Source: Sclerotiophoma versabilis (Eukaryota > Ascomycota > Dothideomycetes > Pleosporales > Didymellaceae). Taken from it: a DNA stretch of 64,000 bases. The position numbers and the translations under genes were made by a program. The notes under the pieces are model-generated. The model saw only the letters and a list, made by a program, of their open reading frames with translations. It made no database searches and was not told where the DNA came from. Every line of letters begins with the position of its first letter. Within the stretch, counting starts at the first letter, position 1. The DNA is taken from contig JAAROD010000080.1 of NCBI GenBank assembly GCA_012274445.1, positions 124,001-188,000 on the forward strand, read 5' to 3'. Of the stretch, positions 12,979 to 21,639 are shown piece after piece.

Positions 12979-12986
12979 TTGAACAC
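12979..12986 (+). other. Candidate primer binding site (self-priming type)
   Basis: TTGAACAC begins two bases after the 5' LTR. It is the exact reverse complement of GTGTTCAA at 12,761-12,768, which sits where the TATA box would place the RNA 5' end. There is no TGG start as in a tRNA-primed site. This resembles Tf1/sushi elements, whose RNA folds its own 5' end back as primer. Only 8 bases pair, fewer than the 11 known for Tf1. Confidence 0.4.
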
Positions 12987-12994
12987 CCCCAAAG

Positions 12995-15136
12995 ATGAGT
13001 ACTACCTCAGGATCCCGTGCTACCCCTAGCAACTCCAACGCGTCACGCAACCGCGTCGACGACGACCTCGATATGGACGAAGGATCGAACGGAGACACGA
13101 CAGCCTCTACGTCCACGAGTGTATACCCAGTAGCTAAGCCCGAGACCTTCGATGGTACTCGTGAGAAACTGGAAGACTGGCTTATCAAGTTCGACCTCTT
13201 CTTCATGTTCCAGGGAGAACGCATCCCTGCGGAGAAACGTGTGACGCTTGTCTCCACGTTCATGAAGGACCGCGCGTTCACGTGGATCAAACCCTTTATC
13301 CAGCGTTACCATGGAGAAGGAACGTCCACCGACATCGACGCATGGATCGAAGACTTCGACCTGTTCAAGGAACAGATACGCCGAGTATTTGGAGTACACA
13401 ACGAACCAACCATCGCACGTCGCGACATCCAACGCATTAAGCAAACCACGTCAGCCGCCGACTATGCTGCCAAATTTCAGCAGCTAGCAACGTACACCGG
13501 CTGGGACGACACCGCGTTGACAACGATGTTCCGACAAGGATTGAAACCACGAGTCAAAGAGGAATTGATGCGGACCGCTGCGTCTACCGATGACTTCGAC
13601 TCCCTGGTCAATACGGCAATTGATATCGATGTCAAGCTGTACGAACTACAACAGGAATTGCGAGAGGACCCACGTACACGAGCAGCAGCTCATACTACTC
13701 GCCCGCCTCCACGCAACCCATGGCGAAACAACCTCAACCGAGGAAACCGAGGAAGCAACCGCTACCAGCCAAACACTGGACGCCGTGTACACAATAGCAC
13801 CAGCAGCGGTTACTACGGACCAGAGGCCATGGACCTGTCCAACATCAACAAAGGACCAGAACCCCGATGGAACCAGAAAAGCAAGGGTAGTGACAGGAAG
13901 GACAAGTCAGGAGTGACTTGTTATGGATGTGGCAAGCAAGGCCACTATGCCAAGGACTGTCGATCCAAGAACAAGGTGGTTCGACAACTCAACGTACTCA
14001 CCCGCGAGGATGCGGATGCCGGTGATGAATGGGAAGTTCTCACCGATGACATGGGACGTCTTATGGAGGACCCCGAACCCGGATCCGATGACGATTACAT
14101 CGAACCATCCGATGAGGACATACGGAATGCCCGAAGCCGAGCACCTACACCATACCAAGAGTTGGACGAACAGCAGAAGCATCTGCAGGACCTAGCGAGA
14201 CGACCATCAACACAGATGGGACAAGCATACGAACGAGGACTGAAAGTGTGCAAGCACAAGCAGCCCACTATGTCTCAGCGACTACGCGACACTGCCAGAC
14301 AAGAAGCGGATGGAGGCACTATCTACGCCTCCGACACTGAAGAAAGTTGGTACGACACAGACATGCGTGAATTCAACGAACGTACAGAAGCAGAACTAGC
14401 ACGTCAAGAAATCCGAGACAACAACGCTACCTTTCAGGAAAACTGTGATCGGATTACCAAGAGCATCGACAAGAAACTACAGCAAATGGCACTTCAAACT
14501 CGCGCAGGACAACGACAGGTCAACAACCTAAGTAAATCCCAACAGGATTGGTGGAAACATGATTTCGATAAACTCAGTGCTGGCAACTACGCCACACGAC
14601 AGGAGCTCGAGCGACAAGTAAAAAACGACCGAAGCAGGAACGAGCCTGACTTCGACAGGAAGCCAGCGTTGCTTCTAAACCCACGACCAGAGTACGCCTT
14701 GGACCACCGGAATCCAAATCATGGAAAGCTATCATGGACAGCATGCGTACACAACGCCTGTCGCATACACGAATCAGAAAAACTAGGAAAGGGATGGTTC
14801 CCGACTCCCAGTACCACATGCAGGAAACAATGGTACGATTGCAAGAACGACATGTGCGAAATGCACCTCTGGGACAAGCGTTCCGAGCTGCACTTCCCAG
14901 GCACAGACGACCATCAGGAAATCGTATGCATGCAATTGGTTATCAACGGCTCCTGCTACAATCTACATTGGCAGCGTTGCCTCAACCCGAACTGCAAGCT
15001 GCACGAAGGCAGCAAGATCATCCATGGATTCGGTGATGAGGAGACTTTTTTAGGCAAGCGCCAAAAGAGTGCTCCGTCGAGCGATCCCTTAACGCTATTG
15101 GGGACGGCTCACTCATCAGACTACCCATCAAGTTAA
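12995..15136 (+). CDS. gag: Gag polyprotein of the gypsy element
   Basis: 713 residues; the ATG lies 18 bp after the 5' LTR. The N-terminal third (about 40-230) has the helical retrotransposon Gag fold, including a WLIKFDLFF stretch and TWIKPF. A basic, Asn/Arg-rich segment precedes one CCHC zinc knuckle, C-x2-C-x4-H-x4-C at residues 309-322 (nucleic-acid binding). Then comes a long acidic, charged and probably helical stretch (about 340-560). The C-terminal 150 residues contain three C-x4-C-x2-H modules starting at about residues 584, 616 and 662, which is unusual for Gag. The protein packages element RNA in a virus-like particle. Translation either stops at 15,136 or shifts to pol at 15,046-15,052, giving about 686 residues of Gag fused to Pol. 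No RIP damage. Confidence 0.93.
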   Translation: MSTTSGSRATPSNSNASRNRVDDDLDMDEGSNGDTTASTSTSVYPVAKPETFDGTREKLEDWLIKFDLFFMFQGERIPAEKRVTLVSTFMKDRAFTWIKPFIQRYHGEGTSTDIDAWIEDFDLFKEQIRRVFGVHNEPTIARRDIQRIKQTTSAADYAAKFQQLATYTGWDDTALTTMFRQGLKPRVKEELMRTAASTDDFDSLVNTAIDIDVKLYELQQELREDPRTRAAAHTTRPPPRNPWRNNLNRGNRGSNRYQPNTGRRVHNSTSSGYYGPEAMDLSNINKGPEPRWNQKSKGSDRKDKSGVTCYGCGKQGHYAKDCRSKNKVVRQLNVLTREDADAGDEWEVLTDDMGRLMEDPEPGSDDDYIEPSDEDIRNARSRAPTPYQELDEQQKHLQDLARRPSTQMGQAYERGLKVCKHKQPTMSQRLRDTARQEADGGTIYASDTEESWYDTDMREFNERTEAELARQEIRDNNATFQENCDRITKSIDKKLQQMALQTRAGQRQVNNLSKSQQDWWKHDFDKLSAGNYATRQELERQVKNDRSRNEPDFDRKPALLLNPRPEYALDHRNPNHGKLSWTACVHNACRIHESEKLGKGWFPTPSTTCRKQWYDCKNDMCEMHLWDKRSELHFPGTDDHQEIVCMQLVINGSCYNLHWQRCLNPNCKLHEGSKIIHGFGDEETFLGKRQKSAPSSDPLTLLGTAHSSDYPSS

Positions 15137-18100
15137 ATGGAGTAGTATTATCGGCACTCTTGGACTCAGGAGCACAAGCGAATTACATATCCCAAACAGC
15201 GATGTACCGAGCAGGCCTCGTACCACGCACAAAGGAACATGCCTATTCGCTCCGAGTAGCCAATGGAGAATCAATGCCGGAAGAGCCGTATATCATGTAC
15301 GAGGTGATAGCGGCCCCCCTAGAGATACAGGGGCACCACGAGGAACTAACCCTAGACGTCTTCGCAAAGGCCACGCACGACGTCATACTAGGACTTCCCT
15401 GGTTACGAAAGCACAATCCAGAGATAGACTGGACATGGGAAAGACTTTCGTTGAGACGATGCAAATGCGGCACCAATGCATCGAAACCCACGCAGCGCAC
15501 GCCGCGACTGGTGGATGAGAAGGAGATCAACAACGTCTCTTCGACACATAAGACGCGCCAAGATAGAGCGGTCGACCGTGTGGACAAAGGAAGCCCCTCC
15601 ACGACGGTTAAGGAGAACAAGAGTGCACCTCCTGGCATACCAGATGTGTATAGACAGTACGCCTGGATGTTTAAAGAAGAGTTATCCGCAAAAGCGCTAC
15701 CCAAGCATCAACCTTGGGATTGTGAGATTAAACTCGAGGAAGGGAAAGAACCACCCTTCGGGCCTATATACCAGTTATCCGAGAAAGAGCTCGAGATATT
15801 ACGCGAGTACATCAAGGAGAACCTCGCGAAAGGATTCATTAGGAAATCCGAATCCCCGGCGGGATTTCCCATTCTATTCGTACCAAAGAAAGACGGCAAG
15901 CTGAGGCTTTGCGTCGACTACCGGAAGTTGAACGATATCACCATCAAGAATCGTTATCCGCTACCCAACATATCCGAGTTACAGGACCGGCTATCAGGAG
16001 CGAAGTTCTTCACCGCACTCGACTTACGCGGAGCGTACAACCTCATACGCATGAAGAAAGGCGAAGAATGGAAGACGGCGTTTAGAACCCGTTATGGTCA
16101 CTACGAGTATACGGTCATGCCATTTGGGCTAACCAATGCACCAGCAGTATGTCAGGCACTAATCAACAATGTGCTGCGAGCACACCTGGACATCACAGTG
16201 GTAGCATATCTCGATGACATCCTAGTGTACAGCAAGACACTAGAAGAACACAAGGTCCATGTGCGACAAGTGTTAGAATGCTTAGCAACCGCAGACCTTA
16301 GGCTAAAGCCAGAAAAGTGCGAATGGCACAAGGAAGAAGTGGAGTTCCTTGGCTATGTCGTAGGAAGATATGGAGTCAAGATGAGCGAAAAGAAAATCCA
16401 GGTTGTAAAGGATTGGCCGACACCCACTACAGTCAAGGGAATTCAAGAATTCCTTGGGTTCGTCAACTTCAACCGACGCTTTATCAAGGACTACTCCATG
16501 AAGGCCTTACCGCTCACGAGACTTACGCGGAAGGATACACCCTTCAAGTGGGAACAAGCGCAAGAGGACGCTTTCCAAGCGCTCAAGCAAGCATGCGTAG
16601 AGCCCCCCACACTAATCGCATTCAGGAGCGGCGAACCCGCACGCCTTGAAACGGATGCCTCGGATTTAGCATTAGGAGCATGCATTACTCAAGAACGAGA
16701 CGGTCAATGGCACCCGATTGCCTACCACTCAAGGAAGTTCACGGCACCGGAAGAACGATATGACGTACACGACAAAGAGCTCATGGCCATTGTCGATGCA
16801 CTACAGCATTGGAGAGTATACGCAGAAAGCTGCTCAGAACTCACCATCTACACAGATCACAAGAACTTGGTACACTTCACCACTACTAAGGTTCTGAACC
16901 GACGACAAGTGCGCTGGTCAGAAATGCTTGGTCAGTACAAGTTCAAGATCCTGTATACGCCAGGAAAAGAAAACGGTAGAGCAGACGCGCTCAGCCGACG
17001 CCACGATCTCGCAGGCGAAAAAACAATCAACAAGTTCGCCATTCTCGGGGTTAACAAGGACGGGACATTGGGACCATCTCAGCAGCTCAATTTAGTGATG
17101 CAAGTTCAGCAGGAACAACGCATCCCGGAGCAAGTACCAGAAGAACTTCAGGAGGAAGTTATCTCAAGACATCATGACGATGCGCTACACGGACACCCTG
17201 GTATTACTCGCACCATGGAACTCATCAAGCGACACTATGAGTTTTCCAACATGAAGGACAAGGTCACCAAGTTCATCAGGAACTGCGTGCAGTGCCAACA
17301 GAACAAACATAGCACACACGCCAAGTATGGGGAAGCACAAGCAATGGAACCACCAACGGCACCATGGACGAACATCACAATGGATTTCGTCACACAGCTA
17401 CCACCCTCCAAGGACCCTGTCACAGGATACACCTACGACTCAATCTTCGTCGTAGTAGATAGATTCACCAAGTACGCTGAAATGATACCATTCAGACACA
17501 GCTACACTGCGCAACAGCTAGCTACGGTATTCATCGATCGGATCATTCGCTACCACGGAATGCCCGAGTCAATCATCAGCGACAGAGATAAGCTTTTCAC
17601 GTCAAACTATTGGACCACGATGCTTGCCGCATTGGGTACCAAGAAAAAGCTATCTACAGCCTATCATCCGCAGACGGATGGACAGACAGAAAGAACGAAT
17701 CAGACCATGGAAACATACCTTCGGATCTACAGCAACCAGGAACAAGACAACTGGGTTTCGCTATTACCCATGGCACAGATTGCATACAACAACAAGTTAT
17801 CGGAAGCAACGGGCACGACGCCGTTCTTCGCGAACCACGGGAGACACCCAAATCTCTTTACTCGATCTCACGATTGCCCTATTCAGACGGAATCAGCAAT
17901 AGCCTCAGCAGTTAGACTGAAGGAAGTACACCGGAAATCACTCGAAAACATCGCACGAGCTCAGGGACGAGCCATTTCATATGTCAATCAGAAACGAAAA
18001 ATAGCACCTCAGCTAAAGGAGGGGGATAAAGTCTATCTCCTCACAAAAAATCTCAGAACACGAAGAGCAACGAAAAAGCTGGACAAGGTCAAGGTCGGAC

Positions 18101-18432
18101 CATTTTTCATTTCTAAGCAAATCAGCCCAGTCAACTATCGACTTGAGCTACCCAAGGATGCAAAGATCCATCCAGTGTTCCACATCTCGCTGTTGGAACC
18201 TGCCGACCCAAGAACGCCAATCCAGAAAGACTTCCACTACCAAGCCGACGGCAACGATGAATGGGAAGTCGAAAAAATAGTAACACATCGGAGAACCAAG
18301 AAGGGTATTCGATACCTAGTCAAATGGTTAGGTTACCCGGAATCAGAAAACACATGGGAACCTCCAACGCACCTCACGAACTGCCACCAATTGGTACAGA
18401 AGTACCATGGTTCGCAACAGACTCCTCGATAA
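15040..18432 (+). CDS. pol: Pol polyprotein: protease, RT, RNase H, integrase, chromodomain
   Basis: Open in the -1 frame relative to gag from 15,040. It has no convincing own start and is made as Gag-Pol (about 1,126 residues from the shift). Counting from the protease leucine codon at 15,160: aspartic protease with LDSGAQANYI at the start; reverse transcriptase about 190-400 with LRLCVDYRKLND and YLDDILVY (about 350); RNase H from about 480 with ETDASD; integrase with an HHCC zinc domain (about 670-715) and the D,D,E core (MDF at about 740, SDRD at about 807, TDGQTERTNQ at about 840); and a chromodomain at about 1,033-1,083 (EWEVEKIV ... YLVKWLGYPESENTWEP). All catalytic residues are present. 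Its last 59 bases overlap the antisense ORF. Confidence 0.95.
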   Translation, partial: GDFFRQAPKECSVERSLNAIGDGSLIRLPIKLNGVVLSALLDSGAQANYISQTAMYRAGLVPRTKEHAYSLRVANGESMPEEPYIMYEVIAAPLEIQGHHEELTLDVFAKATHDVILGLPWLRKHNPEIDWTWERLSLRRCKCGTNASKPTQRTPRLVDEKEINNVSSTHKTRQDRAVDRVDKGSPSTTVKENKSAPPGIPDVYRQYAWMFKEELSAKALPKHQPWDCEIKLEEGKEPPFGPIYQLSEKELEILREYIKENLAKGFIRKSESPAGFPILFVPKKDGKLRLCVDYRKLNDITIKNRYPLPNISELQDRLSGAKFFTALDLRGAYNLIRMKKGEEWKTAFRTRYGHYEYTVMPFGLTNAPAVCQALINNVLRAHLDITVVAYLDDILVYSKTLEEHKVHVRQVLECLATADLRLKPEKCEWHKEEVEFLGYVVGRYGVKMSEKKIQVVKDWPTPTTVKGIQEFLGFVNFNRRFIKDYSMKALPLTRLTRKDTPFKWEQAQEDAFQALKQACVEPPTLIAFRSGEPARLETDASDLALGACITQERDGQWHPIAYHSRKFTAPEERYDVHDKELMAIVDALQHWRVYAESCSELTIYTDHKNLVHFTTTKVLNRRQVRWSEMLGQYKFKILYTPGKENGRADALSRRHDLAGEKTINKFAILGVNKDGTLGPSQQLNLVMQVQQEQRIPEQVPEELQEEVISRHHDDALHGHPGITRTMELIKRHYEFSNMKDKVTKFIRNCVQCQQNKHSTHAKYGEAQAMEPPTAPWTNITMDFVTQLPPSKDPVTGYTYDSIFVVVDRFTKYAEMIPFRHSYTAQQLATVFIDRIIRYHGMPESIISDRDKLFTSNYWTTMLAALGTKKKLSTAYHPQTDGQTERTNQTMETYLRIYSNQEQDNWVSLLPMAQIAYNNKLSEATGTTPFFANHGRHPNLFTRSHDCPIQTESAIASAVRLKEVHRKSLENIARAQGRAISYVNQKRKIAPQLKEGDKVYLLTKNLRTRRATKKLDKVKVGPFFISKQISPVNYRLELPKDAKIHPVFHISLLEPADPRTPIQKDFHYQADGNDEWEVEKIVTHRRTKKGIRYLVKWLGYPESENTWEPPTHLTNCHQLVQKYHGSQQTPR
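15046..15114 (+). promoter_or_regulatory. Programmed -1 ribosomal frameshift site with downstream stem
   Basis: In the gag frame the codons ACT TTT TTA GGC contain the heptamer T_TTT_TTA at 15,046-15,052, the same X_XXY_YYZ slippery sequence as in HIV-1. A -1 slip enters the pol frame at AGG (15,052), only 13 bases after the last pol-frame stop (TGA at 15,037-15,039). Downstream, GAGTG-CT-CCGTC (15,067-15,078) can pair with GACGG-CT-CACTC (15,103-15,114) around a 2x2 internal loop, with a further AGCG/CGCT pairing inside the loop. The 14-base spacer is longer than usual. Confidence 0.8.
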
Positions 18433-18874
18433 GCCCGAGAGCAGCCCAGGTCGCAGGCGAGGCACACATGCCTATCGACGCCGCCGGACAATCCATCTCC
18501 TCGGCAAAATCCAGTTCTCCCGATTCGGCCATTTCATTCGCCATACACAGCGCCTTTTGCCGCGCGCGATTCTCAGCTTGTTTCAGAATCTTCTTATTTC
18601 GCAACAACCGCGCAATAACGGTTGCCAACAAGGTTTCATCTTCTTCCACCTTCTTTTCATACTCTTCGCGAGTACGATCCAGCGACTCCCACGACATGTT
18701 GACACAAGGCTTCCCAGCCTTTGTGCACTCAGCACACTTCAGACGCTTTGTAGCGTTCGGCATGATGTAGCACTCGTGGCCTTCGAAGAAACAACGGTTG
18801 CAGGGGACTTCGGCGGGAGTATTAGCTCGACGAATTTCTAGACCAAGTCGAAGGTTGCGGGTGTGAGAAGACAT
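18374..18874 (-). CDS. Antisense zinc-cluster/coiled-coil protein inside the gypsy element
   Basis: 166 residues, read opposite to gag-pol in the space between pol and the 3' LTR; its end overlaps the last 59 bases of pol. The frame stays open upstream into the 3' LTR, but the ATG at 18,874 gives a protein starting MSSHTRNL. It has a six-cysteine motif C-x2-C-x6-C-x11-C-x2-C-x6-C, the spacing of fungal Zn2Cys6 DNA-binding domains. A charged helical stretch rich in Arg, Lys and Glu follows (TREEYEKKVEEDE, then LLRNKKILKQAENRARQKA), likely a coiled coil, and then an acidic tail. I recall similar small proteins being common in fungal genomes, but cannot verify that. The long conserved-looking frame, too specific for chance, argues for a real gene. 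Function unknown; a regulator or accessory factor of the element is inference. Confidence 0.7.
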   Translation of the reverse strand: MSSHTRNLRLGLEIRRANTPAEVPCNRCFFEGHECYIMPNATKRLKCAECTKAGKPCVNMSWESLDRTREEYEKKVEEDETLLATVIARLLRNKKILKQAENRARQKALCMANEMAESGELDFAEEMDCPAASIGMCASPATWAALGLIEESVANHGTSVPIGGSS

Positions 18875-18958
18875 CTCGACATACCGGTCACCAGATGCGG
18901 GGACAAGCTCGGTTTTATGTAAGCCCGGATTCCAGTCACGTGGTTTGAGGACAAACCC

Positions 18959-18976
18959 AAAGGAGGAGGAGGATAG
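18959..18976 (+). other. Polypurine tract
   Basis: AAAGGAGGAGGAGGATAG directly precedes the 3' LTR. It is the expected RNase H-resistant primer for plus-strand DNA synthesis. Confidence 0.85.
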
Positions 18977-19475
18977 TGTTACGATCCTGTGCGGACGAAG
19001 CGGCACAGTGATTAAGTAGCCAACCACAGCCCTCACCCATGAACCAGGGGCGGAGTCAGGAAGGATCTCCCTTTGTACGGTCACGTGACATGCTCGTCAA
19101 CGAGCATGACACACGTGACTTGCTCGTCAACGAGCATCGTATGTTATCGCTCGTCAACGAGCAACGCTATGTATTTCATTGGACTGACCCTAGTCGCTCG
19201 TCAACGAGCATTACCCCATAGCAAGTATATAGTCAGTAGGAACACAACCCTTATGGTTCGTGTTCAACTTAGTCAATCAAGTTTGTCTTTGGAATCTCGA
19301 CCCCAACTCTCGAGCTAGATAGTCTACTCTATACTACTCATTGTTACCCTCTATTGCCACGGTGTTTCACTAGGCAATAACCCCAACCCTTACGGACCTT
19401 CCTGTACCAGCGCTCATCCCTGAGAACCAATACGAATAGTGCTTACGAGCTTTGCTTGAAAGTACAACTTCAACA
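18977..19475 (+). repeat. 3' LTR
   Basis: 499 bp, apparently identical to the 5' LTR, followed by the GGTGT duplication. Antisense transcription starting in or near this LTR would be needed for the minus-strand ORF at 18,374-18,874. Confidence 0.96.
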
Positions 19476-19480
19476 GGTGT

Positions 19481-19836
19481 TTAATTACTATACTAAGTCT
19501 AAAGCTTAAATAAAGTAGAGGCTACTTATTATTAATAGCTATAGTAGTTATATAACTAAAGACTTTATTAACTACTATAATAGCTATAAGATTCTACTTA
19601 TAATCTTTTCTCTATATACTATATATACTCTCTAGCTATTAGATATAGTCTACTTTAAACCTCTAGCTTAAAACTATACTAAAGAACTTAATTTATATAA
19701 CTATATAACCTAAAAGTAGGCACCTATAAAGAAAAGTAATTTCTTCTTACTATTCTAGCCTGCCTAGGTAAATACCTTTACTAAATTATTAGTGTTAATA
19801 GCCTTTAAAGCTATAGGTATCTACCTACCTAATACT
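19481..19836 (+). pseudogene. Fot1/pogo-like DDE transposase remnant (middle/C-terminal part)
   Basis: Read through its stops on the plus strand, this keeps the DDE-1 superfamily C-terminal core. A stretch like SSYITKDFINYY (consensus gHGSHLT-DF) is followed by LYTIYTL-LLDIVYFKPLA (consensus PpHtTHlLQPLDVgvF-PLK), then FxPAxVNTFTK...AFKAIGIY (consensus AfT-kNI--gF-atGi-PfNP). The gypsy element interrupts it before this stretch and the LINE interrupts it just after the GIY motif. RIP has converted Trp and Gln codons to stops. Confidence 0.72.
19823..19836. repeat. Target-site duplication of the LINE (second copy 25,888-25,901)
   Basis: ACCTACCTAATACT stands directly before the LINE and again after its CCAA tail. 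The core 12 bases CTACCTAATACT are certain; two more match but could belong to the tail. Confidence 0.88.
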
Positions 19837-19983
19837 CACCGAACACCAACTTTTTGATTTTTGGGTTACCTTTCTAGAGGCCCTAAAAATCCCAGCAACT
19901 GAACAAGCTCACTTCGCTGATTCAGGGAGTACCTCTAACGTCCACCAAGCACCCTGCGCTGTAGCGCAAAGGAGCTTGCCAGG

Positions 19984-21639
19984 ATGGCAGAGTCTCCCTC
20001 CTCCCAGCACACAGGGTCCCCAGACTACGAGATCCCTCAGCAGCTGTATACACGCGCCCCAAGACGGCCCCAGGAGGACGTGCATCATCATGCACCCCTT
20101 CTGCGCAGCCAGAACCCCGGTGGGGGTGCTCCCAAACCTCGAGTCTCTGATGCTGTTCAACGCCACATCGCTGAGACTCAGAAAACTGCCCAGCTCTGGA
20201 ACACTATCACTACGGCTTTTGCAACATTGGCAGACCAACACGCAGCGAGTTACACTAACCCGCAAGAAGCCAAGATTGCTGAGGAACTGCAGCAGAGAGT
20301 TATCCAGGCTCTAACCTCTCTCAATCTAAGCAACTCTCCTTCTAGCTCTCGCTGGAGCAGTGACACCAGTCACAGCAACCCCAGGAGCCAAGAGTCGGGA
20401 CGCCGCTCTTGGGCGGACGTAGCCAGAGACCCCCAAAACTCAGATAGGGGTGGCAACCAACCCCTGAACCCTGCTAGGTCTCGGCCTAGCCCGCCAGCTA
20501 AGCCAAAAGAAGACAATCGAATCTTCATATCCATCTCTAACCCAGCAACACGACTGCGACAACCCTCACCCTTTGCAGTGAGGCAGGCAATTTGCAAAAG
20601 CATAGAAGGAATCACCCTTAGAGACATACCTACGGCATCACCAATCAACACAGGCTGGGCGATTACCCCAGCAAACCAGAGAATTCGGGAGCAACTCCTA
20701 ACTCAAGAAAACCAGGGACTTCTAGTAAGGACGCTAGACGGAGACGCGGTGAGGATCCCAGAACACTGGATCAACTACGCGGTACAAGGAGTACCCAGCT
20801 CTTTCCGGGCCCTCGACGGCACAGAACTACCGACCACTACCCAGCTGGTAGAGGAAGAGGTCTACTCGCAAACAGGCAAGCAGCCAGTCAGCTGCAGGAC
20901 CTCACGGCATGGGGCGAATCAGAATGGCCTCACTACCTGGATTGTTTCATACAAAGAGCCAGTCCGTTCGTTCCAGCTCTTTGGCACCAGCCAGTTTTCA
21001 AAGAAGATCCACAAACACCCAACCATACAGCGACATAACCCAGGCTGCCAGGGCTACTGCAACGCTGCCCGCTGTACCCGAGTAGCCCGCTGTGCACAGT
21101 GCGGTGACCGTACGGATAGACACCAAGGACAGTACGGGGACAGTTGCCCCCACAAAGCTGTGTGTGCTAACTGTCACGGCCCTCATCCAGCTGGCCACTC
21201 TAACTGCCCTGCTGCCCCTCGTCGGGTTCGTGGACACATCATCAAGCCCACAAAGACTGAGATAAAGGCTATCCGTCGCGCAGGCAAGATAGCACAGCAA
21301 CACCTCTACAGGACAGTTGAAGAGAGCCGTAGACAGGCTACACTTCAGCCTGAGACTACTCCCTTAGAGGCATCAGAGACAGAGCCTCCCCGCCCTTCCA
21401 CCCAGAGGCAAGTTGGAGAGGGCAGGGCTTCACTTCCTACAACTGCTGCCTCCTACACATCCTCTTCTACTGCGAGCAGAGAAAAGAGACCAAGGCGGGC
21501 GGCCACAGGCCAGAGAAACCTTAATGTAGGACAACTGTCTGCCGGCAGCATTCGTCCACAACCAACTATCCACACTGACCCGTCCACCTCGGAGAGAGAA
21601 GACGCCAGCATGAGCGATGACCCGCCATCATCATGCTAG
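19984..21639 (+). CDS. LINE ORF1 protein (Gag-like, zinc knuckles)
   Basis: 551 residues from ATG at 19,984 (MAESPSSQHTG). A Gln/Ser-rich N-terminal region is followed by a central region of the kind seen in LINE ORF1 proteins. A Cys/His-rich cluster lies at about 350-415 (C-x3-C-x4-C, then C-x2-C and CANCHGPHPAGHSNC), as in RNA-binding zinc knuckles. A low-complexity Ser/Thr/Arg tail ends the protein. It should coat element RNA and bring ORF2 protein to it. The stop codon overlaps the ORF2 start (ATGCTAG), so ORF2 is probably translated by termination-reinitiation. Confidence 0.9.
   Translation: MAESPSSQHTGSPDYEIPQQLYTRAPRRPQEDVHHHAPLLRSQNPGGGAPKPRVSDAVQRHIAETQKTAQLWNTITTAFATLADQHAASYTNPQEAKIAEELQQRVIQALTSLNLSNSPSSSRWSSDTSHSNPRSQESGRRSWADVARDPQNSDRGGNQPLNPARSRPSPPAKPKEDNRIFISISNPATRLRQPSPFAVRQAICKSIEGITLRDIPTASPINTGWAITPANQRIREQLLTQENQGLLVRTLDGDAVRIPEHWINYAVQGVPSSFRALDGTELPTTTQLVEEEVYSQTGKQPVSCRTSRHGANQNGLTTWIVSYKEPVRSFQLFGTSQFSKKIHKHPTIQRHNPGCQGYCNAARCTRVARCAQCGDRTDRHQGQYGDSCPHKAVCANCHGPHPAGHSNCPAAPRRVRGHIIKPTKTEIKAIRRAGKIAQQHLYRTVEESRRQATLQPETTPLEASETEPPRPSTQRQVGEGRASLPTTAASYTSSSTASREKRPRRAATGQRNLNVGQLSAGSIRPQPTIHTDPSTSEREDASMSDDPPSSC

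Larger units (their letters stand above)
12478..19475 (+). mobile_element. Intact Ty3/gypsy LTR retrotransposon (chromovirus), 6,998 bp
   Basis: It has two LTRs of 499 bp (12,478-12,976 and 18,977-19,475) that look identical base for base, starting TGTTACG and ending CAACA, inside a 5-bp duplication GGTGT. Between them lie gag, a -1 shifted pol with protease, reverse transcriptase, RNase H, integrase and a C-terminal chromodomain, then an antisense ORF and a polypurine tract before the 3' LTR. Both main frames are open, composition is balanced, and there is no trace of RIP, so this is a young and probably competent insertion. It sits inside an old Fot1/pogo-like remnant. The chromodomain places it among chromoviruses, which in fungi are thought to target heterochromatin. 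Confidence 0.97.

Noticed and set aside
13043..18432. Many antisense and shifted frames within gag and pol (such as 13,043-13,444 and 15,243-15,704 on the minus strand)
   Set aside because: Shadows of the real coding frames with no motifs. The exception kept is 18,374-18,874, which has its own zinc-cluster architecture.
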